Assembly (NCBI GenBank): GCA_937995825.1 | Contig: CALKJO010000008.1 | Location: 1-64,000 of the forward strand | Length of the DNA stretch: 64,000 nt | DNA from: an uncultured Anaerolineae bacterium | GTDB taxonomy: Bacteria; Chloroflexota; Anaerolineae; Aggregatilineales; Phototrophicaceae | Reading direction: 5' to 3' | Shown: one piece after another, positions 18,978 through 28,057 of the stretch | Layout: each line of letters starts with the position of its first letter | Position numbering within the stretch: the stretch's first letter is position 1 | Notes under the pieces: model-generated | What the model was told of the DNA's origin: nothing | The model's input: only the letters and a program-made list of their open reading frames with translations | The model's database searches: none | Position numbers and translations under genes: made by a program

Positions 18978-20369
18978 CTATACTTCCTCAACTTTACGGA
19001 GATAAAAATATGTGTTCGGTCTTTCCGAGCAGAAGCGGCGGTCGCGCCCCGGCGACGCCAGCCAGAGGATACAGACGATCTGGTCGTTCACCGTCAGGAT
19101 CGGCACGCGGTCGCGGAGCTGGCGCGGGATTTTGCGGTCGATCATCCAGTCGCTCACGCTGGTCGAGCTGTCCATGCCGAGCGGGTAGAAGCGTTCCCCC
19201 CTGCGCCGTCCGCGCAGAGCAGCGACGGCGTCCGGCGGCAGCGCGAGCGGGAAACTGCGCGCATCCGCTGGCAGCGCGGGATCGATCCCCGCCTCCCAGC
19301 CGTTAAGCAGGGTGACCGGCGCAGTCAGCAGGATCGACGCCGCTGAGGTCAGCAGCGGCAGATCGGTCTGCATCGGCGCGGAGGCGTGTTCGATATAGAG
19401 CTGATCGTAGGCGATGCGAAGCTGCGCGCCGCCGCCAAGCTGGATGATCGCGCCGTGCGCTGCGCTTTCGGCTGCGTCAGCAGCGCGCAGGACATGGTCG
19501 AAGTCGATCTCGCTGTCCGGCGCGACTCGGCGCGCCCCCCAGACGATAAAACGGCGGCGGAGCGCAGTGGGTGCGCTCAGAAAATCGCGCCGCGCCACTG
19601 CGACGCGCCCCGACTCGACGGCGGCAAACTCGCCCACCCACGCTTCCAGTTCAGCGTCAAGCAGAGCGTTCTCATGGCGGGCGATGTCAGCAAGGCGGGT
19701 GAGATGGCGGTCGATCTGCGGGCTGACAGCGCGCAGCGCGGGCAGCAGATCATGCCGAACGCGGTTGCGCAGATAGTCCGTGTTGGCATTGGTCGCATCT
19801 TCGCGGGGCTGAACCTCGTTCTCGGCGCAGTAGGCGCGTAAATCCGCTTTCGGGATCGCCAGCAGCGGACGCAGCAGCCGCAGATCAGCATGACCAGGGA
19901 CGGCGCTGAGCGGTTCCATCGCGGCTAAGCCATCGATCCCTGTCCCGCGCAGCAGCCGCATCATCACCGTCTCCGCCTGGTCGTCAGCGTGATGGGCGGT
20001 CAGAATCACGCGGATTCCGCGCGCACGGGCAGAATCCGCCAGGAAGCCATAGCGCGCGCGCCGCGCCGCTGCCTCGATGCCCATGCGCCATTCTTCGGCG
20101 AGCCGCCGCACATCGACCGCGCCGCGCACACACGGCACGCCCCATGCCGCCGCCAGCGCCTCGACCCAGCTGGCGTCGTCCGCGCCCTGATCGCCGCGCA
20201 AGCCGTGATCGAGCGTCGCAGCGACAGCGGGATGGCGGAGCATTGTGCAAAGATGGAGCAGCGCCAGCGAATCCGCGCCGCCGGAAACCGCCACCAGCAC
20301 GAGCTGATCGGGCTGCAGATGAGCGGCAAACTGACGGCGAAGATGTGCAAGCAGGCGTTGAGTGACCAT
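18978..20369 (-). CDS. tilS: tRNA(Ile)-lysidine synthetase TilS
   Basis: 463 residues. The PP-loop SGGADS is at 29-34, followed by HGLRGDQGADDASWV and AHHADDQAETVMMRL, the TilS signature region; the C-terminal substrate-binding part follows (YPLGM..STSVSDWMIDRKIP). It makes lysidine at C34 of tRNA-Ile so that AUA is read correctly; essential in most bacteria. ATG at 20369 starts the family N-terminus; the longer frame upstream is antisense to the next gene. Divergent from the GNAT gene, with 106 bp between. Confidence 0.95.
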   Translation of the reverse strand: MVTQRLLAHLRRQFAAHLQPDQLVLVAVSGGADSLALLHLCTMLRHPAVAATLDHGLRGDQGADDASWVEALAAAWGVPCVRGAVDVRRLAEEWRMGIEAAARRARYGFLADSARARGIRVILTAHHADDQAETVMMRLLRGTGIDGLAAMEPLSAVPGHADLRLLRPLLAIPKADLRAYCAENEVQPREDATNANTDYLRNRVRHDLLPALRAVSPQIDRHLTRLADIARHENALLDAELEAWVGEFAAVESGRVAVARRDFLSAPTALRRRFIVWGARRVAPDSEIDFDHVLRAADAAESAAHGAIIQLGGGAQLRIAYDQLYIEHASAPMQTDLPLLTSAASILLTAPVTLLNGWEAGIDPALPADARSFPLALPPDAVAALRGRRRGERFYPLGMDSSTSVSDWMIDRKIPRQLRDRVPILTVNDQIVCILWLASPGRDRRFCSERPNTYFYLRKVEEV

Positions 20370-20475
20370 GAAGTCAGTATATAGAAGGTGGAGGAGGGAG
20401 TCAAAGTGGACAACGCAGCGCGAAAGAAGGATACTAAAGATAGGAACCGCTGCAGACGGAGGGTGAACGAAGTCG

Positions 20476-21393
20476 ATGCACATCCGCGAAGCCGTTTTGG
20501 AGGATACCCGCGCCATCACTGCGCTCCACACTGCCCGAGTCGCCGTCTGGCAGCGTCTTGACCCCGCCGGACGTGTCGAAACAGTGGCATATGACGCGCT
20601 CAATGTGTATGAGCGCTGGCTGCATGGCGGCCCCTGGATGAGTCTGGAGACGGGCGCGATTTTCATGAACCATCTGCTGTTGGGCGGTGGGCTGCCGCTG
20701 GTAGCGGAGCGTGATGGCGCGCTTGTCGGCTACGCGGAAGCCTATGCGGGAGTCGAACCGGAGCCATTCGGGGCGCACCTGTATCTCAACGAAGTGACCG
20801 CCGATGATCCAGAGGCAGCCGCTGCGCTGATCGGCGCGCTGGCGGAGCGCGCTAAACGGGGCAAACAGGCGCTTCTGGTGACCAAAAATGACGATCTGTT
20901 GGCGCATGTGCAGGCGCGCGTGCGTCCGCTGGCATGTCTGCGCCGATTTTCATTATCGGCGCGGCAGGGACAGGTTTTTTACCGCGCTGTCGAGTCGCCG
21001 GACGCGAGTCCCAAACGGATCGAAGGCTGGTCGATGCCCATCGGACGCTATACCAGCGCCCGCGCGCAGTGGGAAAAGCTCTGGGCGCATATCTGGGACA
21101 CGCTGCCCGAGGCGCGGACGCGCCGCCGTCACCGGCTGCATATGACGGCAGCGGGTCAGGAAATGCTGATCTGCGCGCAGCAGGATATGTACGACCCGCG
21201 CACCGCCGAAATCTTCATGTGGACGCCTAAAGTGCTGACGCCGCAGATCATCATGGCGGTGCGCGACTGGGGACACCGCGAGGGCTATCGCACGCTGAAC
21301 TTCGCCATCGAGGAGGCAGATGCCGGCGTGCTGGGCGGGGACGCCGAGGGCGACGGCTTTCATCTAGAAACCTGCGCGCTGACTCTGCCCTGA
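20476..21393 (+). CDS. GNAT-family N-acetyltransferase-like protein
   Basis: 305 residues. The N-terminus IREAVLEDTRAITALHTARV has the GNAT pattern of strand beta-1 and helix alpha-1, and LVAERDGALVGYAEAY is the typical beta-3/beta-4 segment. The canonical acetyl-CoA loop (Q/RxxGxG/A) is not obvious. The second half may be a divergent GNAT repeat. Substrate unknown. It precedes the DLH-fold gene by 13 bp and so probably belongs to the plus-strand unit with it and lipB. Confidence 0.6.
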   Translation: MHIREAVLEDTRAITALHTARVAVWQRLDPAGRVETVAYDALNVYERWLHGGPWMSLETGAIFMNHLLLGGGLPLVAERDGALVGYAEAYAGVEPEPFGAHLYLNEVTADDPEAAAALIGALAERAKRGKQALLVTKNDDLLAHVQARVRPLACLRRFSLSARQGQVFYRAVESPDASPKRIEGWSMPIGRYTSARAQWEKLWAHIWDTLPEARTRRRHRLHMTAAGQEMLICAQQDMYDPRTAEIFMWTPKVLTPQIIMAVRDWGHREGYRTLNFAIEEADAGVLGGDAEGDGFHLETCALTLP

Positions 21394-21406
21394 AAGGAGT
21401 CGTAGG

Positions 21407-22159
21407 ATGCCGATTTACAATCCGGAGCGTGTTGAATATGCGACGATCAGCGGGCGGGTGGCGATTGTCACCGATTCGGGCGCAGCGATCCCCGCCTACT
21501 GGGCGCACCCTGACCTGAGCGGGTGCTTTCCGGCGGTGGCGCTGCTCCATGACTGGTGGGGGATCACCGAAGTCGAGCGGCGGCTGGCGAATCTGTTCGC
21601 CGGCATGGGCTATTACGTCCTGATCCCCGATCTGTTCCATGGGCGCACTGCCTCCACGCCAGCCGAGGCGCTTCAGCTCGTCAGCGCAATCGACGATCTC
21701 GGCTTTCAATACGCGGATACAGCGCTGGCGGCATTGGAAAGCCATCACCGCACCAATGGCAGCGTGGCGGCGGTCGGCTTAGGCATCGGCGGCAGCCTAG
21801 CGTTCGAAGCCGCCATCAAACGCGGCGATCTCGAAGCAGCAGTGGCGTGTTACGGTTTCCCAGATCGCTATCTGGGCAAGTTCGCCGATGCCAACACGCC
21901 GATCCTGGCGATCTACGGCACAGACGAGCCGCATGTCAAGCCACATCACATCGCACAGCTGCGCACTGAACTGAGCGCAGTGGGCGCGGCGCGCGGCTTG
22001 GCGCATGAAGTGGTCATCCTGGATGGCGTCGGGCGCGATTTTTTCACCGATCACAGCCGACTAGAGACGCTCGCGGCGGGCAGGATCGCGGTTGCGCGCA
22101 TCCTCGCGTTCGTCGAGCGGTTCGTCGGCAAGCCAGTGCGCGGCATCAATGCGTGTTGA
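21407..22159 (+). CDS. Dienelactone-hydrolase-fold protein lacking catalytic residues
   Basis: 250 residues of the DLH alpha/beta-hydrolase family: ALLHDWWGITEVERRLANLFA, YVLIPDLFHGR, and YGTDEPHVKP (acid region, Asp kept). In true dienelactone hydrolases the elbow is GxCxGG; here it is GLGIGG with Gly126 in place of the nucleophile, and the His position (usual motif AGHAFF) reads VGRDFF with Arg210. Thus two of three triad residues are missing, and the protein is probably not a hydrolase. AAGGAG precedes the ATG. Its end overlaps the lipB start by 11 bases, so it is co-expressed with lipB. It may bind a ligand or partner; that is inference. Confidence 0.85.
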   Translation: MPIYNPERVEYATISGRVAIVTDSGAAIPAYWAHPDLSGCFPAVALLHDWWGITEVERRLANLFAGMGYYVLIPDLFHGRTASTPAEALQLVSAIDDLGFQYADTALAALESHHRTNGSVAAVGLGIGGSLAFEAAIKRGDLEAAVACYGFPDRYLGKFADANTPILAIYGTDEPHVKPHHIAQLRTELSAVGAARGLAHEVVILDGVGRDFFTDHSRLETLAAGRIAVARILAFVERFVGKPVRGINAC

Positions 22160-22820
22160 GCGGCTCGGTCAGATCGCCTACGAAGATGCGCTACGCCTTC
22201 AGCAAACGCTCGCCGAAGCGCGAGTCAGCGGCGGGGAAGACACGCTGCTGCTGCTCACGCACCCGCATACCTACACGCTGGGCAGCGCGGCGGACGAGTC
22301 GCACATCCTTCTGAACGCCGATGAACTGGCGGCGCGCGGTATCGCTGTGTATCGAACGGATCGCGGCGGCGGTGTTACCTATCACGGCGCGGGGCAGATC
22401 GTCGGCTACCCGATCATGCAGCTTGAGCGCCCTAATGAACGCGGCGAGCTGCGCGCCGATGTCGTCGGCTATGTCCGGCGGATCGAGTCAGTGCTGATAG
22501 CGACAGCGGCGGATTACGGCATCAAAGCGTATCCGATCCCCGGTCTGACCGGAGTCTGGGCGAAAACGCCAGCGGGCGATGCCAAGATCGCCGCGATTGG
22601 CGTCCGCGTCAATGTCAAACGGGTGACCACGCACGGCTTCGCGCTCAATGTGAACACGGACTTACGCTATTTCGACGGCATCGTGCCGTGCGGCATCCGC
22701 GACAAAGGTGTCACTAGCCTGGCGGCGCTGCTGGCGCGTCCTGTAGATGAAGATGAGATCACCGCGCGGCTGATCGCGCACTTCGGGGCGGTGTTCGGGG
22801 TGGAGATGGTCGAGTCATAA
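22149..22820 (+). CDS. lipB: Lipoyl(octanoyl) transferase LipB
   Basis: 223 residues. It transfers octanoyl from ACP to lipoyl domains of dehydrogenase complexes. Motifs: HPHTYTLGSAADESHIL, RGGGVTYHGAGQIVGYPI, GVWAKT, catalytic Lys146 in DAKIAAIGVRV and Cys181 in IVPCGI, GVTSL. The length is usual. The start overlaps the DLH-like gene. The end overlaps the convergent xseB stop by 6 bases. LipA is not in the window. Confidence 0.94.
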   Translation: MRVERLGQIAYEDALRLQQTLAEARVSGGEDTLLLLTHPHTYTLGSAADESHILLNADELAARGIAVYRTDRGGGVTYHGAGQIVGYPIMQLERPNERGELRADVVGYVRRIESVLIATAADYGIKAYPIPGLTGVWAKTPAGDAKIAAIGVRVNVKRVTTHGFALNVNTDLRYFDGIVPCGIRDKGVTSLAALLARPVDEDEITARLIAHFGAVFGVEMVES

Positions 22821-23027
22821 CGCCTCCTCCACACCATCCTCATCCAGTCGCGTGACGCGCAGCTCCGCCGCGTCCAGCAGCGCCTGACAGTGCGCGGACA
22901 GGGCGCGGGCGCGCTCATACAGCGCCACCGACTCGTCGAGCGGCAGCGCGCCTTCATCCAGCCGCGCGATCAGGCGTTCCAGCTCGGCGTAGGCGGCTTC
23001 AAAAGAGAGTCCGGTGATATCGTCCAT
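22815..23027 (-). CDS. xseB: Exodeoxyribonuclease VII small subunit XseB
   Basis: 70 residues, typical for XseB: SFEAAYAELERLIARLDEG, then LPLDESVALYERARALSAHC. The subunit binds XseA to make exonuclease VII, which degrades single-stranded DNA. It overlaps the end of xseA by 29 bases, so it is translated from the same message. ATG at 23027 gives the family start. Its stop overlaps the convergent lipB gene. Confidence 0.92.
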   Translation of the reverse strand: MDDITGLSFEAAYAELERLIARLDEGALPLDESVALYERARALSAHCQALLDAAELRVTRLDEDGVEEAL

Positions 23028-24249
23028 GCGATTCCTTGTCTTCAATCCGGGCGGTCAGATCGCCGTCGTGGAAATGCAGCGTGATGGCGGTTCCGGTCGG
23101 CGGATTCTGCGCGGCGGACGTGATGCGAGTCGAGTCACTCAGCGTGACGATGGCATAACCGCGTTTGAGCAGCGCGCGCGGATCGGCGGCGGCGAGCGCG
23201 GCGGCTTTGCCGTCAAGCTGGGCGCGCAGCAGCGCGATCCGCCCCCGGAGGACGGCGCTGGCGCGCAGACTCCAGTCGTCAAGGCGCTGGCGGTAGCGCC
23301 CGAACTGCGCGCTCGGCGAGACGCGCTGAAGCAACCGGGCTTTTTCGTCGGTCTGGCGGCGCAGCGCGCTGATCCGGCTGGACATGGCGGAGTCGAGATG
23401 GCGGCGGCGCAGACGTAGATCGACGCGCAGCGCGTCGATGTCGGGTGTCACAATCTCGGCAGCAGCGGACGGCGTCGGGGCGCGCAGATCGGCGGCGAAA
23501 TCCGCAAGGGTGACATCGGTCTCATGCCCCACCCCGCTGACGACCGGAAGCCGGCTGGCGGCGATAGCGCGGGCGACTCGTTCATCGTTGAAGCACCACA
23601 AATCCTCAAGGCTGCCGCCGCCGCGACAGACCAGGATCACATCGATGTCACCGCGGGCATTGAGGCGTTCGATGGCGCGGACGATCTGCGGCGGCGCGTC
23701 GTTTCCCTGCACCGCGCTGGGTGACAAAACCAGCTCCACCAGCGGATAGCGCCGCCGCAGGACGTTCTGCACATCCTGAAAAACGGCGGCTTCCGCCGAC
23801 GTGACGATGCCGATACGCCGAATGACCGCCGGAAGCGGGCGCTTGCGCCCCTCATCGAACAGCCCCTCCGCCGCCAGCCTCTGGCGCAGGCGCTCGAATT
23901 CCGCATAGAGCGCCCCCACGCCGACCGGCTGAATGACGACGGCGCTGAGCTGATACTCGCTGCGATTTTCATACAGGCGCACTGACCCCAAGACCTGCAC
24001 TGCGTCGCCGTTCTGAGGCAGTCCGCCGAAGCGCGCCTGACGGTCGGCGTGCATCCGCCACAGCACGCCTTTGATGATCTGACCGCTGCCATCGCTCGCT
24101 TTGAGCGTGAAATAGCAGTGACCTGAAGCAGGAATCCGCCGCCAGTCGGAGACTTCGCCCATGACCAGGATATCATTGAGCGCGGGCTCGGCTTCGATCA
24201 GCCGTTTGAGGCGATCATTCAATTGAGTGACGGACAGGGCTTCGGGCAT
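22999..24249 (-). CDS. xseA: Exodeoxyribonuclease VII large subunit XseA
   Basis: 416 residues. The N-terminal OB fold reads LNDRLKRLIEAEPALNDILV, GEVSDWR..SGHCYFTLK; the catalytic core has IGIVTSAEAAVFQD, ILVCRGGGSLEDLW and VSGVGHETDVTLADFAAD, all hallmarks of XseA; a coiled helical region and HFHDGDLTARI end close the protein. ATG at 24249 yields the canonical start MPEALSVTQLND. With XseB it forms exonuclease VII. Divergent from the small gene at 24338. Confidence 0.95.
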   Translation of the reverse strand: MPEALSVTQLNDRLKRLIEAEPALNDILVMGEVSDWRRIPASGHCYFTLKASDGSGQIIKGVLWRMHADRQARFGGLPQNGDAVQVLGSVRLYENRSEYQLSAVVIQPVGVGALYAEFERLRQRLAAEGLFDEGRKRPLPAVIRRIGIVTSAEAAVFQDVQNVLRRRYPLVELVLSPSAVQGNDAPPQIVRAIERLNARGDIDVILVCRGGGSLEDLWCFNDERVARAIAASRLPVVSGVGHETDVTLADFAADLRAPTPSAAAEIVTPDIDALRVDLRLRRRHLDSAMSSRISALRRQTDEKARLLQRVSPSAQFGRYRQRLDDWSLRASAVLRGRIALLRAQLDGKAAALAAADPRALLKRGYAIVTLSDSTRITSAAQNPPTGTAITLHFHDGDLTARIEDKESHGRYHRTLF

Positions 24250-24337
24250 GGTTGACCTATAGCACAAAACGTGAAGCGTATTATATACTGTGCGACAGCA
24301 CTCATGTCAGACCACTGAAGGACGAGGGTTGAAATTG

Positions 24338-24634
24338 ATGGCGTTTTTGAACCGACAAGAGCGCGAGGCGCTGCTGCAAGAGCTGGTGACGCTGCCTTTC
24401 AACAAGGCAAAATGGAAGCTGCAGCGGCTCGACCCCAAAGGGAACATCGCTTTTTTCCGCAACATGCAGACCTCCGGCAAATTTCACACGCGCTTCGACC
24501 TCGAAGGGTTGGGGACGCGCGTTACGCTGGTCGAGCAGCAGATCAAAAAGCCGGGCAAGTCGCCGCGCTATGAAAAGAGTGAATTCGAGCTGGTTGAGGT
24601 GATCGTCGAGCCGACGCCGGAGAACAGGTTGTGA
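24338..24634 (+). CDS. Conserved-looking small protein, function unknown
   Basis: 98 residues, not recognised. It is basic and rich in polar residues (NKAKWKLQRLDPKGNIAFFR, GLGTRVTLVEQQIKKPG), with alternating strands suggesting a small beta-rich domain. No signal peptide or membrane segment. GAGGG lies about 10 bases before the chosen ATG; the frame continues upstream without a better start. It precedes bioY by one base, so the two are probably co-transcribed, but nothing else ties it to biotin. Confidence 0.6.
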   Translation: MAFLNRQEREALLQELVTLPFNKAKWKLQRLDPKGNIAFFRNMQTSGKFHTRFDLEGLGTRVTLVEQQIKKPGKSPRYEKSEFELVEVIVEPTPENRL

Positions 24635-24635
24635 C

Positions 24636-25196
24636 ATGCTGCGCACCTTTGAACACCCGCGCGTTCAGACGCCGAGCGCACGCCTGATCGGAATCGTCAT
24701 TTTCGCTCTGCTGACGGTCGCCGCGGCGCGAGTGACAGTGGAGATCGGCGCAGTCCCGATCACGCTGCAAACGCTGACGGTCGTGCTGTCTGGGCTGATC
24801 CTGGGCGCGCGCGACGGCGCGATCAGCCAACTGCTCTATCTAGGGATGCTGGCGGCGAATCTGCCGGTCGATGCGCGTATGATCGGGGCGGCGGCGCTGG
24901 CGGGTCCGACGGCGGGCTATCTGATCGGGTTTACGCCTGCTGCGTTCGTCGCCGGATGGCTGGCGGAGCGCGGACGGGAGTCGCTGGCGCGGCGCTGGCT
25001 GGCGGGCATCGCGGGAATGGGGGTCGTGTATATTTTCGGCGCGGCGCTGCTGAAGGCGAACACAGGCATGGCATGGGATGCGGTCTGGAGCGCCGGCGTC
25101 GCGCCGTTCATCGCCATCGACATGGCGAAGGCAGTGATCGCGGCGGCGGCGGCTGAGAGCGGGCGCGCCGCGCTCAGGCGAATTGGAGGAGCATGA
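24636..25196 (+). CDS. bioY: Biotin transporter BioY (S component)
   Basis: 186 residues. A six-helix membrane protein of the ECF S-component type: VEIGAVPITLQTLTVVLSGL, GPTAGYLIGFTPAAFVAGWL and a late PFIAIDMAKAVIAAA helix match BioY. It binds biotin with high affinity and usually works with EcfAT modules; none is in the window. Overlaps the dehydrogenase downstream by ATGA and follows the small gene at 24338. Confidence 0.94.
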   Translation: MLRTFEHPRVQTPSARLIGIVIFALLTVAAARVTVEIGAVPITLQTLTVVLSGLILGARDGAISQLLYLGMLAANLPVDARMIGAAALAGPTAGYLIGFTPAAFVAGWLAERGRESLARRWLAGIAGMGVVYIFGAALLKANTGMAWDAVWSAGVAPFIAIDMAKAVIAAAAAESGRAALRRIGGA

Positions 25197-26068
25197 TGGA
25201 GCGAATCGCGGTCTTAGGATTGGGGATCATGGGCGGCGGGATCGCCGCAAATCTGCTCAAAGCGGGCTATCCAGTGGCGGTCTGGAATCGGACAGCGAGC
25301 AAAGCCGAGCCGCTGATCGCGCTTGGTGCAAGCGCGGCGGCAACTCCGCGCGCTGCGGCGGACGGCGCGGATGTCATCATCGCGTGCGTTGGGGACGATC
25401 TCGCCTCGCGGGCGGTCTGGCTGGGCGACGGCGCGACAGCGGGCGCGTTAGCGGGTGCAAAGCCCGGCGCTGTCCTGATCGAGACCAGCACGCTGACGCC
25501 GGACTGGGTGCGCGAACTCGCGGCGCTGGCGGCGGACAAAGGCTGCGATCTTCTCGACGCGCCGATGTTCGGCTCGCGTGAAGCAGCAGCGACCGGTCAG
25601 ATCAGCCTGGCGGTTGGCGGCGATCAAGCGGTTTTCGAGCGCGTCAAGCCCGTGCTGGAGTCGTTCACCCGTAAGCTGATGTATCTGGGCAAAACCGGGA
25701 CGGGCGCGACCTACAAGCTCATCAACAACATGATGGCTGCGATACACGCGGCGTGCGCTGCTGAAGGTCTGGCGCTGGCGGAGGCGGCAGGCTTGGACAT
25801 TGCGGCGGTCGCGCCGCTGATCATGGAAGGACCCGCCGGCAGCCGGATGGTGCAGATGAAGCTGCCGCGCATGGTCGAGCGCCGCTACGACGAAACCGAC
25901 TTTTCCCTGAAATGGATGGAAAAAGATGTGGTCTACGCGCTGAGGCTGGCGGAGCAGGTCGGCGTCGCGCTGACAGTCGCGCCCGCTGCCCGCGCGCTGT
26001 ATCGACGTGCGCTGGAAAAGGGCTTCAGCGATGAGGATATGGCGGTCGTGGCAGAGCTGTTCCGTTAG
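25193..26068 (+). CDS. NAD(P)-binding beta-hydroxyacid dehydrogenase (3-hydroxyisobutyrate dehydrogenase family)
   Basis: 291 residues. The Rossmann motif GLGIMGGGIAANLLKAG begins the protein and VWNRTASKAEPL prefers NADP-like arginine. The catalytic Lys lies in KLINNMMAA and the substrate loop is DAPMFGSREAAATGQISLAVGG. This family oxidises or reduces beta-hydroxyacids or small aldehydes (glyoxylate, succinic semialdehyde, 3-hydroxyisobutyrate); the exact substrate cannot be read. It overlaps the bioY stop and its own stop overlaps the convergent EthD-like gene by 4 bases. Confidence 0.87.
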   Translation: MMERIAVLGLGIMGGGIAANLLKAGYPVAVWNRTASKAEPLIALGASAAATPRAAADGADVIIACVGDDLASRAVWLGDGATAGALAGAKPGAVLIETSTLTPDWVRELAALAADKGCDLLDAPMFGSREAAATGQISLAVGGDQAVFERVKPVLESFTRKLMYLGKTGTGATYKLINNMMAAIHAACAAEGLALAEAAGLDIAAVAPLIMEGPAGSRMVQMKLPRMVERRYDETDFSLKWMEKDVVYALRLAEQVGVALTVAPAARALYRRALEKGFSDEDMAVVAELFR

Positions 26069-26379
26069 AGGATCACAAACTCCTCGGTGTAGACAAAGTG
26101 GAGGACATCGGCGAAGCGCGCCACATCCGCCGCCGCGAGTTCATTCTGCGGGCTGGCGAGCGCCGCCTGCATCGACTCGATGTCCTCCCACCAGATTTCC
26201 GCCGTCCCATCATAGGGCGGCTCGTTATCCCCCGGCTGCGGTTCCAGCGCGATATTGATGCGGTAGCCCTTCATGCCTAAGACTTTGGAAAGCTGCGTGT
26301 GCTCTTCCACCCACAGCCGCTTGAACTCCTCGCGGGACAAGCCGGCTTTGCGTTTGACAAACGCGATCATCTTGACCAT
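26065..26379 (-). CDS. EthD-domain dimeric alpha/beta-barrel protein
   Basis: 104 residues. It starts with VKMIAFVKRKAGLSREEFKR and has an EHTQLSKVLGMKGYRIN segment, the EthD-like pattern. EthD proteins form small dimeric ferredoxin-like barrels and often sit in oxidative catabolic operons; some relatives are mutarotases or cyclases. It lies 6 bp after the SDR gene at the end of the locus B operon, so a role in sugar lactone or aldose handling is plausible. Its stop overlaps the convergent dehydrogenase. Confidence 0.8.
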   Translation of the reverse strand: MVKMIAFVKRKAGLSREEFKRLWVEEHTQLSKVLGMKGYRINIALEPQPGDNEPPYDGTAEIWWEDIESMQAALASPQNELAAADVARFADVLHFVYTEEFVIL

Positions 26380-26385
26380 CTCGTC

Positions 26386-27126
26386 TTATATCCCCAGATA
26401 GCCGCCGTCGATGATGATGCCGGTCGCGGTGATGTAATCCGCCTCATCTGATGCCAGAAACGCCGCCAGCGCCGCAACTTCTTCGGGCTGCGCGCCGCGC
26501 TTGGCGGGGATGCTCGCTTTGACGCGCTCAATCGTCTCCGGCGGGATGCCGTCGTGCGCCGGCGTGATGATGAAGCCCGGCGCAATCGCCACCGCGCGCA
26601 CTTTCGGCGCATGATCGACGCCGATCGAGCGCGTCAGCGACAGAATCCCGCCCTTGGCAACCTGATAGGCGCTGAAGCCGGGTTCGCCGAAGTAGCTCTG
26701 AACGCTGGCGGTGTTCAGGATGACGCCGCCGTTGTGCGCCATCATGTGGGTGACAGCGATCTTTGAGCCATACCAGTATGCCCGCAGACTGACCCGCACT
26801 GTGTCGTCAAATTCTTCAAGCGTCTGATCGATGATGTTCTTGAAGACGCTCTTGAAAGCGTTGTTATGCCAGACCGTCACATCGCCATAAGTATCGAGGG
26901 CGCGCTTGAGGAGGGCGTCAAGCTGCGCCGGTTCACTGACATCGGTCGGCTGGAAGATCGCTTCGCCGCCCGACTCGACGATCTGCGCGACGACCGCCTC
27001 ACCGCCGGCGGTGTTGATGTCTGCCACGACGACGCGCGCGCCCTCCGCCGCGTAGCGGATCGCGCAGGCGCGCCCGATCCCCGACGCGCTGCCCGTGATC
27101 ACGCAGATTTTGCCTTTCAGACGCAT
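26386..27126 (-). CDS. Short-chain dehydrogenase/reductase
   Basis: 246 residues. Classical SDR: TGSASGIGRACAI cofactor loop, VVVADINTAGGEAVVAQI (Asp suggesting NAD preference), an unusual VWHNNAF in place of NNAG, Ser in ILNTASVQS, and YQVAK with catalytic Tyr and Lys. In this operon it likely oxidises an aldose or alcohol, upstream of the SMP-30 lactonase. ATG at 27126 has GGAG 9 bases upstream; an alternative ATG at 27144 overlaps the previous stop as ATGA. It belongs to the locus B operon. Confidence 0.9.
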   Translation of the reverse strand: MRLKGKICVITGSASGIGRACAIRYAAEGARVVVADINTAGGEAVVAQIVESGGEAIFQPTDVSEPAQLDALLKRALDTYGDVTVWHNNAFKSVFKNIIDQTLEEFDDTVRVSLRAYWYGSKIAVTHMMAHNGGVILNTASVQSYFGEPGFSAYQVAKGGILSLTRSIGVDHAPKVRAVAIAPGFIITPAHDGIPPETIERVKASIPAKRGAQPEEVAALAAFLASDEADYITATGIIIDGGYLGI

Positions 27127-27140
27127 GGCACTGACTCCGT

Positions 27141-28040
27141 TCATGGTTTCTGCAAGCCCACCGTTTGCAGATCGAAAGCGTAAAGCGAGGTGCAGGCGGT
27201 GGCGAAGAGCGTTTTGCGCTCCGCCCCGCCAAAACAAACGTTGGTGACCATCTCCGGCACAAGCAGCTTGCCGAGCAGCGTCCCAGCGGGCGAGAACACA
27301 TAAACGCCGTCCAGCCCCGCGACGTACAGCCGTCCGTCGCTATCGACGCGCATCCCATCCGGCACGCCCTTCGGCATGATCGCGAATACACGAGGATTGA
27401 CCGCCGTATCCTGCGCGGTCATGTCGAGCGCGTAGACCTGATGGTAGCGGTCGGATGAGTCGGAGACATAGAGCGTCTTTTCATCGGGCGAGAAGCACAA
27501 GCCGTTGGGACGGTAGATGGCATCGGTCACCAGGTGGGGCGCGGTCGGATCGTCAGTGACCTTGAAGACGCCGCAGAAGCCGTATTCCATCGCCTGTTGA
27601 TAGCCGTGCAGCGTCCCATCCTCTGAGCGAACGCCAAACGGCGGATCAGTGAAGAAGATCGCTCCATCCGAGGCGCGCACGCAGACATCATTGGTCGAAT
27701 TGAGGATATGCCCGCGAAAACCGGACGCCAGCACGGTGATCGCGCCGTCCGGTTCGCGGCGTGTCAGGCGGCGCGTGGTGTGTTCGCAGGCGATCAGGCG
27801 GCTGTGCAGGTCGAGATACAAGCCGATGGCGAAATGGGCATTGCGATCATACACCGACAGCCCATCGGACGCGCTCCAGCGCATGATCGCGTTGTTGGGG
27901 ATGTCCGTGAACAGCAGACACGAGTCTTTTTCCACCCAGACGGGTCCTTCGGTGAAGAGCATCCCGCTGGCGATCTGACGCCGCTGAACGCCTGACCCGA
28001 TCACGGCGTCAAAATCGGGATCGATCCGTTCGTAGTCCAT
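27141..28040 (-). CDS. SMP-30/gluconolactonase family lactonase
   Basis: 299 residues. A six-bladed propeller lactonase: FTEGPVWVEKDSCLLFTDIP, CEHTTRRLTRREPDG, NSTNDVCVRASDGAIFFTDP (metal-site Asn and Asp region), YRPNGLCFSPDEKTLYVSDS and LDGVYVFSPAG. Such enzymes open sugar lactones such as xylono- or gluconolactone. The start at 28040 has GGAGGA placed 7 bases upstream; the frame reaches an ATG overlapping the permease stop at 28061 as alternative. With the SDR it suggests oxidative (non-phosphorylating) sugar breakdown; inference. Confidence 0.9.
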   Translation of the reverse strand: MDYERIDPDFDAVIGSGVQRRQIASGMLFTEGPVWVEKDSCLLFTDIPNNAIMRWSASDGLSVYDRNAHFAIGLYLDLHSRLIACEHTTRRLTRREPDGAITVLASGFRGHILNSTNDVCVRASDGAIFFTDPPFGVRSEDGTLHGYQQAMEYGFCGVFKVTDDPTAPHLVTDAIYRPNGLCFSPDEKTLYVSDSSDRYHQVYALDMTAQDTAVNPRVFAIMPKGVPDGMRVDSDGRLYVAGLDGVYVFSPAGTLLGKLLVPEMVTNVCFGGAERKTLFATACTSLYAFDLQTVGLQKP

Positions 28041-28057
28041 CTCTATTCCTCCCGGCA

